NCBI RefSeq assembly: GCF_003217215.1
Contig: NZ_QJTD01000010.1
Location: 6,756 to 47,960, forward strand
Reading direction: 5' to 3'
DNA from: Winogradskyella epiphytica
Lineage (GTDB): Bacteria; Bacteroidota; Bacteroidia; Flavobacteriales; Flavobacteriaceae
DNA: 41,205 nucleotides
Shown: positions 26,446 through 35,391 of the stretch, in pieces
Numbering within the stretch: position 1 is the stretch's first letter
How the letters are laid out: every line of letters starts with the position of its first letter
Program-made: the position numbers and the translations under genes
Notes under the pieces: model-generated
The model's database searches: none
What the model was told of the DNA's origin: nothing
Seen by the model: only the letters and a program-made list of their open reading frames with translations

Positions 26446-28932
26446 TTAAATAATAAGCTTTTGAGTTTTACTCTGCATACCATTAAACACTTTTACTATA
26501 TAAACTCCCGTTCCAATCATAGAAATATCGATGGTGTTTTGCACGTCTCTATCATTCAAAACCGAACTTAAAACCAATCGACCCTGCGTATCGTAAAGAT
26601 TCACTTTTGTTGACGCTTTTAATTGTCCATTTACATGTAAGCGTTTTGGATTAGATTCTGCATAAATTTGCAGAATATCTAAATCATTTTGCCCCACTCC
26701 TAATGTCGTATTAGAATAATGAAGGTAAAAACGACCTGTACCATTTAAATTTAATGTAGGTGTAAACACATACTCGGTCTCATTTAACAACGTAAATGTA
26801 TTCTCTAATCTATCCTCTAAATATATAGTTGTATTTTCAGGATATGACGACATATCACTAATTCCTATTGTTAATTCTACCGCTGCAGGTGCATTAACCC
26901 CTAGAGGCACTATTACTCCTGTTAGGTCTTCATAAGGCAGGGATTGAATTGATAAGTCTAATCCTGTATTATCTTCTACTAAGTTGGAAAATATAGAAAA
27001 TTCTGCTGCACTATCCATAAAAGAACCAGCATCATAGCCTGCATCTAAGCCTCGTGTTGTACCTTCTATAAAGTAGATTTGTGTGCTACGCTCTTTAGCC
27101 TCACTATTTAAGTATAGTTTTGTAGATGCAAAATTTGAATTAGACGCTCTTCCTAAAATAAAATCATCTGAAGATCCTGTTGTACGCATTGCCAGTGTAA
27201 AGCTTACATTAGCCCCACCTACTTTTGACTTCACAAAGAACCCTTGCCCAGGTGTGATTGAACTATTAATATTATTATCTAATATGGTTGCTGAATTCCA
27301 TGTGGTCCACTCGCCCGAATTCCCAGTATAACCGTAGATGGCTTGAAACGCTCCATCTGAACGTAAAGCAGATTTATTTACTTCAAAAAACGATTCGAAA
27401 TCGAGATAAGATGGATAAGGATTCCCAATTAGGTTCCAAGCAAAACCGGCAGCTGCATCTGTTATTGCAATAGTGACCTCTCCAGTTGGAACATCTCCTG
27501 TAAATATTAAGTTACTTCCATCTATAGTAGCCGCTCTATATCCTTCTCCTGAAGTCAATACTGTAGCCTCATTAGCTGTAGCTCTGACATCATAGTTTTG
27601 GTAGGCTGCTTCCGCCGTATTATAAGGTGCAAAAGCCCTAATATCTCCAGATGGCGCTAAAATTGATTCATTCTCTGTTGCAAATGGTCCAAATTCTATA
27701 TTCGCCAATGGGGCAGAAATTAAATCATTACCTCCACCAGTGGAAGTTCCAATTGCGTTTGTATATCGCTCATACTTTACAGTCCCTTCAATATTACCAT
27801 TAAGGATTAAACTTGAATACGTCATTGAGTTGGACTGTAAGGTTGTGGTTTTGGCGGATAATGTTGCCCCTGAAGCTATAGTAAGTGAAGCACCAGGCGC
27901 TACGGTAAGGTTGTCAATAGATAGATTATCAGCTAACACCAAATCTCCTGAAGCGATAGTCACAGTGTCGTTTGATGTGGCTATATCAATAGGGGATTCC
28001 GGTGACCAAGTGTCGTCTGTATAAGTATAAGTTTCTTTTGGGTCTACATCAATTTGTATGGTTTTGGTGCATTGAATTACAACTCGTAATTCTGCAGCAG
28101 TTGCATAGCTTGCACCCGTGTCTGAATATGTTTCAGTTGCAACTAATCTTACGTATCGGCCACTTTTAATACTACCGTTAAAATCTGCTACTCTTTCCAC
28201 ATCACCAGGCGCTGATGAAGTAGATTGCCCCCAGTCACCGCTAGCTATAAGATTTTCTGGTGATGTAGTTACAGGAGTAGTATTGCTTACATAAATTTGA
28301 TACTTCTCAATAATTCCATTTGGATATTGATCTGTACGACGTCTATATTGAAATCCAGACACATTAAATACCGCACCTAAATCCAATTCTATATAATGGG
28401 GTGTTGATAAATTTTCTTGGCTATACTGCGTATGCCATCTAGTCCCGTTATTATCATCTATGGCGTAAACTGCCGCACCTTCATCCGCGTTTTGTATTTC
28501 TTGACTCGAATAACCTGATATACTAAGTTCACCCTGTCCTTTTAGTGTTTTTCCGAGAGTGGTTTCTAGTGTATAAACTCCTGCCTGTGCAATGGAAATA
28601 TTACTAATAACATTATTGTCTACAGTAATTCCTTGACTATTTTTAATCGTATAATTGCTTAAGTCTAAATTACTAAACAGAGTGATATTTTCACCTTCTC
28701 CAACAGTCACAGTTGTGGCGTTATTAACTCTAGCTCCGTCGTTAATTTGATAGGCTATTTGTACATCATCACAAGTTTGAGCAATTGGCACAACACCTAC
28801 ACAATTGCAGTTCGCATCCAAGACATCATTAATAGTATTAGCATCACCATCATCACAGGTCTGCCCTTCCTGAGGACACTGCGGAGAGCTATAGGTTTCT
28901 GTGTTGTTAGAAAAAACATTTTGTGCTATCAA
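26446..28932 (-). CDS. T9SS cargo protein with discoidin domain and shared C-terminal module
   Basis: Secreted protein of at least 828 residues. In order: a Cys-rich segment CDDGDANTINDVLDANCNC (26-44), an Ig-like part (about 55-135), an F5/8 type C (discoidin/CBM32-like) domain (about 138-288, with AAVYAIDDNNGTRWHT and YIELDLG), a ~500-residue module shared with the two genes upstream, and a T9SS type A sorting domain at the end (NLYDTQGRLV, GTGVYIVKVFNG, QKLII). No catalytic domain was seen, so binding or adhesion is likely. The coordinates use a TTG at 28932, but that leaves no signal peptide. The frame stays open upstream and encodes a good one (IKLKLPILLALSLLIAQ) with only ATA/ATT/ATC-type starts (for example ATA at 28971). 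The true 5' end is therefore probably about 39-60 bases further. Confidence 0.85.
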   Translation of the reverse strand: MIAQNVFSNNTETYSSPQCPQEGQTCDDGDANTINDVLDANCNCVGVVPIAQTCDDVQIAYQINDGARVNNATTVTVGEGENITLFSNLDLSNYTIKNSQGITVDNNVISNISIAQAGVYTLETTLGKTLKGQGELSISGYSSQEIQNADEGAAVYAIDDNNGTRWHTQYSQENLSTPHYIELDLGAVFNVSGFQYRRRTDQYPNGIIEKYQIYVSNTTPVTTSPENLIASGDWGQSTSSAPGDVERVADFNGSIKSGRYVRLVATETYSDTGASYATAAELRVVIQCTKTIQIDVDPKETYTYTDDTWSPESPIDIATSNDTVTIASGDLVLADNLSIDNLTVAPGASLTIASGATLSAKTTTLQSNSMTYSSLILNGNIEGTVKYERYTNAIGTSTGGGNDLISAPLANIEFGPFATENESILAPSGDIRAFAPYNTAEAAYQNYDVRATANEATVLTSGEGYRAATIDGSNLIFTGDVPTGEVTIAITDAAAGFAWNLIGNPYPSYLDFESFFEVNKSALRSDGAFQAIYGYTGNSGEWTTWNSATILDNNINSSITPGQGFFVKSKVGGANVSFTLAMRTTGSSDDFILGRASNSNFASTKLYLNSEAKERSTQIYFIEGTTRGLDAGYDAGSFMDSAAEFSIFSNLVEDNTGLDLSIQSLPYEDLTGVIVPLGVNAPAAVELTIGISDMSSYPENTTIYLEDRLENTFTLLNETEYVFTPTLNLNGTGRFYLHYSNTTLGVGQNDLDILQIYAESNPKRLHVNGQLKASTKVNLYDTQGRLVLSSVLNDRDVQNTIDISMIGTGVYIVKVFNGMQSKTQKLII
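27032..27084. repeat. 53-bp exact direct repeat, copy 1 (inside a T9SS cargo gene)
   Basis: Identical to 30114-30166 in the neighbouring cargo gene, at matching positions of the shared module (it encodes the IYFIEGTTRGLDAGYD region). Surrounding sequence is also closely similar. It marks recent duplication or gene conversion. Confidence 0.8.
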
Positions 28933-28971
28933 AAGTGATAAAGCAAGTAGAATGGGTAATTTTAGTTTTAT

Positions 28972-29524
28972 TTCGAAATTGATAAAAATTAGTATGTATT
29001 AATTGGTGGTTACCTTAGCTTTTATATCTTCCTCTGTATAACCGTCTAAATTGTGGTTATACCTAGGGTTTCATTACTTCATGTTTCATCCTTAATTGTA
29101 ACTAGATTGATCATTATAAGAAATCACCAAAAAAGGTTATAATCAAGTGAGTGCTACAAAAGTAAACAGAATTCTTACAAATTCAACCATAGATTATAGA
29201 CAAAGTAACAATATTTTCGACGAACTACAGGGCACAAACCCTACACCCCGAATTATCAGTTGTTTAGGTGAATAAAAAAAATCATATTAACTGCTTCAAT
29301 AAACATTAACTCTGATTTAAATAAAAATTCTTCAAATAGTTATACCACCGTATTCTTTCTTTACTTCAATCCATCACAATTCGGCTAACACAAGCAGTCA
29401 TCTTATTAAAATAAAAAAAGGAGTAAAAACCTTTCAGTTTCTACTCCTTTTTCATTTTAAATTATTTGGAAGGTCAATATTCCTCCTCGTCAATTAACTT
29501 GTTCTAATCAAGTTAGGACAAGCA
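28972..29524. other. Gene-free spacer between two cargo genes
   Basis: AT-rich, no credible ORF or RNA gene. It contains the missing 5' end and promoter of the discoidin cargo gene and, at 29413-29453, the terminator of the sugar-dehydrogenase cargo gene. No clear TAnnTTTG box was found. Confidence 0.55.
29413..29453 (-). terminator. Intrinsic terminator of the sugar-dehydrogenase cargo gene
   Basis: Stem AAAAAGGAGTA / TACTCCTTTTT with further inner pairing and a short loop, followed by T-rich sequence on the minus strand. It lies about 72 bases after the stop at 29525. Confidence 0.75.
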
Positions 29525-32500
29525 CTATTTAATTATTAGTTTTTGTGTTTTCACTTGATTATCATTAAATACTTTAGCAAAGTACACACCAGTTCCTATT
29601 CTGGAAATATCAACGGTATTTAACACCTGGTACTGATCTAACTTTTGAGTTAAAACCACTCTACCATGTATATCGTATAGATTGATGGTTGATGCTGCTG
29701 TTAATTCACCTTTCACCACTAAAGATTTTGGATTTGCTGTAGTATATATTCTTAAGTTGTCTAACTCTATTTGACCTACTGACAATACCGTATTGGTATA
29801 ATGAAGATAGAAACGCCCAGTACCATTTAAATCTAGAATTGGTGTAAATACATACTCCGTCTCGTTTAACAAGGTGAATGTATTTTCAAGTCTATCCTCT
29901 AGATATATATTTGTGTTTTCCGGATATGTAGACAAATCACTAATGCCTATCGTCAATTCAACCGCTGCAGGTGCATTTACGCCTAAAGGAACAATGACAT
30001 CTGATAAGTCTTCATAAGGCAAGGATTGGATGGATAAGTCTTCTCCAGTATTATCATCTACTAAGTTTGAGTATATAGAAAATTCTGCAGCATTATCCAT
30101 AAAAGAACTAGCGTCATAGCCTGCATCTAAGCCTCGTGTTGTACCTTCTATAAAGTAGATTTGTGTACTACTTATACTAGCCCCACTGTTTAAATAGAGT
30201 TTTGTAGATGCAAAATTTGCATTTGAAGCCCTTCCTAAGATGAAATCATCGGAAGACCCTATTTTACGCATTGTTGGCTTAAAGCTCACTACTGCTCCAT
30301 CTGTTTTTGACTTCACAAAGAAAGCTTGTCCAGGCGTTAATAAATTATTGATACTAGGGTCTGCAATGGTTGCATAATTCCATGTCGTCCATTCGCCAGA
30401 ATTCCCGGTATAACCGTAGATAGCTTGAAACGCTCCTCCTGATTGGAATTTTTCATGATTATCATCAAAAAACTCACTAAAATCGAGATAAGATGGATAA
30501 GGGTTCCCAATAAGATTCCAAGCATAACCAGCAGCTGCATCTGTTATTCCTATAGTGACCTCTCCAGTTGGAACATCTCCTGTAAATATTAAATTGCTTC
30601 CATCAGTAGTAGCTGCTCTATATCCAACTCCCGAAGCCAATTCTGTAGTCGCATTAGCTGTGACATTATAATTCTGGTAGGCTCCTGCCGAGGTATTATA
30701 GGGCGCAAAGGCTCTAATATCACCAGATGCTGCTAAATTTGATGCATTCTCTGCTGCAAACGGTCCAAATTCTATATTCGCTAATGGGGCAGAAATTAAA
30801 TCATTTCCTCCACCAGCAGAAGTTCCAATAACGTTTGTATATCGCTCATATTTCACAATACCTTCGATAGTACCGTCTAGGATTAAATTTGAATAAGATT
30901 CAGACGTTGAGGTTAAAGTCGTCGTGTTTGCGGTCATAGTTACCCCCGTATTTATCGTTAGTGTCGCTCCAGGATTAACGGTAATATCATCACAAACAGT
31001 ATTACTTGAAATAATAGCTTCGCCTGTATTTATGACTATAGAATCATAAATATTAGAAATACCTGTAGGATCTTCTGGCGACCATCCATTATCATAAGTG
31101 TATAAAACGCCATCAGGACTATCACAACCTATTAATTCTATTTCGGATAACTGTGTCATTCCGAGATTGCCTAGATTCTTGGTAATTTCCAGTCTATATA
31201 TTGTATACGGTGTAGAATTGTCAAATCTAAAACTTCGGGATAAATATCGGCTAGGAAACACTTCATTAGCCCAACTTCCTAATTCTGTAAATGCCCCACC
31301 ATTAGATCCTAAGATTTTAAAATTTTCCGGATCTCTATCAGGAACATCATTTGCACTTGTAATTATTAATTCAGTGACCAATTTTGGATCATTAAACTCT
31401 ATAGAGATATAACTAGGGTTGGCCTCGGTTGGAACACCAGCATTATCTAACCACTTACTAAAGTCACCTGCTGTGTTTTTATTATCAAAAGCTTTAAACC
31501 TATTTTCTGCTTCATTTATTTCACCGCTAGCCAGAATGGTACCTGTACCAACCGGATCCGTATGATCTACTATAGTCCCATTACAATACAATAGGTCTTT
31601 AAAGCCCCATTTAAAATAATCTGAACTGTTAATAGGGTTGGTCACAATATTGGCACCTGCATTATCTGAATCGCCCTCTATTCCGAGATATAGGCCATTG
31701 ACTTTGCTTCGTATGGCATAGGTGCCATCACCAAGATATTCAAAAGAAAACAGTTGTGCATCTGTACCATTTTCATCATGCTGTATAAGCTCAGTTCCAG
31801 GATCCTGACCTGCATATTCGACATCCACATTTTTATTACTGTGAACAGCTTTGATCGTATAATAATTTCCTCCAGCTGGTTCAACAATAAATTGTTGATT
31901 CTCTGTCAAATTATTTGGCCACTGAATAACATTAACAAAATTATCTAGAGAAGCATCGAAAATATCCATGACCAAGTTACTACCCACATTGGTTATGGTA
32001 TAGGTAGACGCCGGAAGTGAAGATCCTTCGTAAACCGTTATTTGAGCAGAATCTGTAAACGATCCTTCTACTGTGGTTGCCGTTATAGTTACAGTTCCTT
32101 CATTAATACCAGTCACTACACCTACCGAATTAACAATAGCAATTGATTCATCGCTAGACGACCAAATAACATCTTGCACTGTTGCATTTTCGGGTAAAAC
32201 AGAGGCCGTTAACATGTAAGTTTCATCAATAAAAACCGATGCTGTTTCTGGTGTTACAGCGACTCCTGTTACTGGCTCATATAGTAAGTCTGTGAAGCCC
32301 CATTTAAAGAAATCAGAACCGTCATTTTCATAAGTTTTTATACTTCCTCCATTGACTAGAGAGTTATTTTCTATACCTAAATAAAGATTATTCGCCTTGC
32401 TCTTTATAGCATATTGATTATTACCTAGATATTCAAAACTAAATAATTGAGCGTCTGTGCCGTTTTCCTGATATTGAATCACATTAGTTCCCGGTTGCTG

Positions 32501-35089
32501 ACCTTGAGCTTCTACATCGATATTTTTATTACTATGCACGGCTTTTAGTGTATAATAAATACCTCCAGCTGATTCAATTATAAATTTTTGGTTATCACCG
32601 CCACCATAAGTCCATTGATGAACATCTGCCAGGTTTGCTTGTGAGACCCCATTTATATCCATTACCAAACCACTTCCTACATTTGTTACTATATAGGTAG
32701 AATTGCGAATTGTAGGATCTTCATAATTAGGGTCTAATTGATTGATCCACTCGTAGACGAGGTCTACACCTGCTTGATCCATGACATTTTTTGCAATTGG
32801 CGGCATAGCAATAGATTGGTCTACACTCTCTGTTCTATGATAAAGAATTGAGTTATCGGCATCGCCTGCAATCACTATTCGCTCACCGGGAACACCAATA
32901 GGTGTATTAGTCCCCGCATACATTAGCCCAGTTTCAACCAAGCTGTTAGACAGTCTCAAATCAAATTGCGCACGCTCTCCGGTTCCTCCTGGTCTGTGAC
33001 AATAGGCACAGTTTAGATCTAAATAAGACCTTGCCTTTTCATCTAAGGTGGCATTAGGATCGTCTAAAGCTTTATAGGTCTGATAACCTAAGACTGTATT
33101 GTCGTCAATAGTTTCATCTAATATCCCAATATGACTTAAGGTCACCAACTGATTGGCTTCTAAGCCAGTGGTAGGATAGCTTATCTCTGAGTTTAAATAC
33201 CTAGTTCTTGGGCCCAATGTTCCTTTTGTTGCAGGATTATGACAAGAGATACAATCGGGATTTCCTGGGTAAGTCCAGGTTTGGTTTCTTGTAGAGCCAT
33301 CGGTTTGAGTAATTTGAATATTTTCCTCTAAACGAGAATCTAATAAGACGGCATCGGTTTCATCTTCATTCCATTTATAAGTTAAGAAGTAAAAATGCCC
33401 CGTACTTGCCTTAATAGAAAATCTAGTTTCCAAACGTTTTGTGATACTTGGATCTGATTCGTCTATCAGCATTTCAAAATGCTTTATAAGCACAGAACCT
33501 ACTGGAAATTCCCAATCACCGTCTTCTGAAAAACTAATTTTTTCTTGTGGGGTATCATGTGTACCGTCATTAGGTATGACCATCCAGCGCTTTTTTTCAG
33601 CACCGTCTGACCAAAAAGACTCAATTAAATCGTATGGTATGACACCGGGATTAGGTGTCAAGGTTTCTAAATCTTGAAACGCACCTGTTTCTGAAAGTAA
33701 TTGAGGTGCAGAATCATGTGGCGATTCATTAACTTGGGTTAATCGGTATAAGAAAACACCGTCTCCTTGACTTAATAAATAAAGTTCTCCATTTCCATCT
33801 TCACCGAAGGACATGATATCTGTTGGCGAGAATGAGGTTATAAGTTCATATTCTCCAGTATTGATATCTACCGACCAAATCTCTTCACCATAACCGTAGT
33901 CTGCACATATGTATTTACCATATAAATCTGGCATACTCGTTCCACGATACACATAACCACCTATTATAGCATTTGCTTCTGAACGCGGGAAAGCTACCAA
34001 AGGTCCTTCATGTGGCATATTGTTATACATATCGCCACAGTTATCTCCAGGTCCCGTCACATAGCCTTCGTACATAGGCCATCCATAATTTTTACCGGGC
34101 TTGACCACGTTAATTTCCTCATGTGTATTTTCTCCAACTTCACCAATATAGAAAACACCTGTTTCTGTATCTTTAGTCATTCTATGAGGGTTTCTATGTC
34201 CCAAAGTATAATACTCTTCAAAAACACTCCCTGACGGATCCACAAAAGGATTGTCATTAGGAATATAATAACCCACACCAGAAATTTCATCTGCAAAACG
34301 CCCCGTATCCAAGGTTCTAATTGGAGGATGACTTAAGGCTGGATTTTGATTGACATCAATACGAAGTACGCCTCCGTCTAAGTTGGTACTTATATCCTGT
34401 GGCTTCATGTAAGCCGACTGCTCTCCAGTAGTTAAATATAAAAAGCCATCATTGCCAAAATCCATAGAACCACCACGGTGTGTACAGCTAAACATTCTTA
34501 GCTTAATCATGGTTAATTCAGAGTTTACATCAAGATCGAAGGTTACCGGATCCACTTCATAACGTCTCAGATAAAGAAAGCCTCCCCAATAATCCTCTCT
34601 ATAACAACCAAATCCAGTTGAAAAAGAATTGGGTAAATCATTACCTAGACTATCCTTAGAAGTGTAATAAGTGTAAAAATAATTATTACCTGGCGTTCCA
34701 AACTCGGGATGAATAGCTAAACCTAAGAATCCACCATCCCATACCATTCCTACTCTATCCGACAGATCTGCCATAAGATTTTTAGAAGTGACTGTTTCAT
34801 CGTTATCAAACCAATAAATTTCCCCATTACGTTGTCCTACAACTAGAACATTGCTATTAGGTACATTAGCAAATGTTAAAGGAGAATCAAAGGTTAAATT
34901 TGGAAATGCCGGCCTATAAGGTTGCGCGGATAATGTTAGATCAGGGAAGTTACTATTTAGAAATTCGCCTACAGGAACTGCTGTAGTTAGTCCTGGTCCA
35001 AAAAAATAGGGTGCGACACTTAAAATAGTAAAAATCGATAATCCTAAAAATACAAGTAGTAACTTGATTCTTTTGATAGAATAAAACAT
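29525..35089 (-). CDS. T9SS cargo: PQQ-type sugar dehydrogenase, two-heme cytochrome and lectin fusion
   Basis: Very large (1854 residues) secreted protein. Signal peptide/anchor at about 8-28. Residues 60-450 form a glucose/sorbosone dehydrogenase-type beta-propeller (GGFLGLAIHPEFG, LYLTTGEQ, HRNPHRM, GEVGENTHEEIN, NYGWP). Residues 455-787 resemble SO2930-type diheme cytochromes with heme motifs CISCH (613-617) and CAYCH (694-698) and a possible Met ligand in AMPP (M762). Then come a ricin-type beta-trefoil (797-937), a bacterial Ig-like Big_2 domain (940-1022), a second, closely similar ricin domain (1029-1168), a discoidin-like domain (about 1175-1335), the shared ~500-residue module and a T9SS type A sorting domain ending QKLIIK. 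Likely oxidises a sugar or sugar-like substrate and passes electrons to its own hemes outside the cell. Substrate and electron acceptor are unknown. Confidence 0.88.
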   Translation of the reverse strand: MFYSIKRIKLLLVFLGLSIFTILSVAPYFFGPGLTTAVPVGEFLNSNFPDLTLSAQPYRPAFPNLTFDSPLTFANVPNSNVLVVGQRNGEIYWFDNDETVTSKNLMADLSDRVGMVWDGGFLGLAIHPEFGTPGNNYFYTYYTSKDSLGNDLPNSFSTGFGCYREDYWGGFLYLRRYEVDPVTFDLDVNSELTMIKLRMFSCTHRGGSMDFGNDGFLYLTTGEQSAYMKPQDISTNLDGGVLRIDVNQNPALSHPPIRTLDTGRFADEISGVGYYIPNDNPFVDPSGSVFEEYYTLGHRNPHRMTKDTETGVFYIGEVGENTHEEINVVKPGKNYGWPMYEGYVTGPGDNCGDMYNNMPHEGPLVAFPRSEANAIIGGYVYRGTSMPDLYGKYICADYGYGEEIWSVDINTGEYELITSFSPTDIMSFGEDGNGELYLLSQGDGVFLYRLTQVNESPHDSAPQLLSETGAFQDLETLTPNPGVIPYDLIESFWSDGAEKKRWMVIPNDGTHDTPQEKISFSEDGDWEFPVGSVLIKHFEMLIDESDPSITKRLETRFSIKASTGHFYFLTYKWNEDETDAVLLDSRLEENIQITQTDGSTRNQTWTYPGNPDCISCHNPATKGTLGPRTRYLNSEISYPTTGLEANQLVTLSHIGILDETIDDNTVLGYQTYKALDDPNATLDEKARSYLDLNCAYCHRPGGTGERAQFDLRLSNSLVETGLMYAGTNTPIGVPGERIVIAGDADNSILYHRTESVDQSIAMPPIAKNVMDQAGVDLVYEWINQLDPNYEDPTIRNSTYIVTNVGSGLVMDINGVSQANLADVHQWTYGGGDNQKFIIESAGGIYYTLKAVHSNKNIDVEAQGQQPGTNVIQYQENGTDAQLFSFEYLGNNQYAIKSKANNLYLGIENNSLVNGGSIKTYENDGSDFFKWGFTDLLYEPVTGVAVTPETASVFIDETYMLTASVLPENATVQDVIWSSSDESIAIVNSVGVVTGINEGTVTITATTVEGSFTDSAQITVYEGSSLPASTYTITNVGSNLVMDIFDASLDNFVNVIQWPNNLTENQQFIVEPAGGNYYTIKAVHSNKNVDVEYAGQDPGTELIQHDENGTDAQLFSFEYLGDGTYAIRSKVNGLYLGIEGDSDNAGANIVTNPINSSDYFKWGFKDLLYCNGTIVDHTDPVGTGTILASGEINEAENRFKAFDNKNTAGDFSKWLDNAGVPTEANPSYISIEFNDPKLVTELIITSANDVPDRDPENFKILGSNGGAFTELGSWANEVFPSRYLSRSFRFDNSTPYTIYRLEITKNLGNLGMTQLSEIELIGCDSPDGVLYTYDNGWSPEDPTGISNIYDSIVINTGEAIISSNTVCDDITVNPGATLTINTGVTMTANTTTLTSTSESYSNLILDGTIEGIVKYERYTNVIGTSAGGGNDLISAPLANIEFGPFAAENASNLAASGDIRAFAPYNTSAGAYQNYNVTANATTELASGVGYRAATTDGSNLIFTGDVPTGEVTIGITDAAAGYAWNLIGNPYPSYLDFSEFFDDNHEKFQSGGAFQAIYGYTGNSGEWTTWNYATIADPSINNLLTPGQAFFVKSKTDGAVVSFKPTMRKIGSSDDFILGRASNANFASTKLYLNSGASISSTQIYFIEGTTRGLDAGYDASSFMDNAAEFSIYSNLVDDNTGEDLSIQSLPYEDLSDVIVPLGVNAPAAVELTIGISDLSTYPENTNIYLEDRLENTFTLLNETEYVFTPILDLNGTGRFYLHYTNTVLSVGQIELDNLRIYTTANPKSLVVKGELTAASTINLYDIHGRVVLTQKLDQYQVLNTVDISRIGTGVYFAKVFNDNQVKTQKLIIK
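30114..30166. repeat. 53-bp exact direct repeat, copy 2
   Basis: Partner of 27032-27084. Both lie in the minus-strand coding sequence of the shared C-terminal module, in the same orientation about 3.1 kb apart. Confidence 0.8.
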
Positions 35090-35391
35090 TGTAGATTGAA
35101 TTTAATTAATAGCGTTATAAATAAAAGCAAATTTTGTTCAATAAATGTCTTATCACGCCAACTTGCTTTTTTTTTCGACAAAACATCTATTATTCGAAAA
35201 ACTAACTACTTAGCCCCCTGTAAATGATCATTTTTATGTCGATTTGTATCTTAATAATTTTAAAATCTAAATTTCTGAATGAAAGTAGCTATAAGGATGT
35301 TGTTATTTAACTTATAATCCTACTTAGGTTTAACGCAAAAAAAAGGCTGCCCAAACTAGAGCAGCCTTATTTCATTGCTTATTTTATGTGC
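35090..35391. other. Gene-free spacer between two cargo genes
   Basis: About 300 AT-rich bases holding the terminator of the galactose-oxidase-like gene (35337-35368) and, presumably, the promoter of the next gene. No exact -7 box and no ORF seen. Confidence 0.55.
35337..35368 (-). terminator. Intrinsic terminator of the galactose-oxidase-like cargo gene
   Basis: Perfect 8-bp stem AAGGCTGC (35343-35350) / GCAGCCTT (35361-35368) with a 10-base loop, followed on the minus strand by a T run (35337-35344). It lies 24 bases after the stop. Confidence 0.82.

Noticed and set aside
26255..26449. 64-codon open frame on the plus strand between guaA and a cargo gene
   Set aside because: It runs through the terminator hairpin and its poly-A stretch (KKKK region); no homology-like features.
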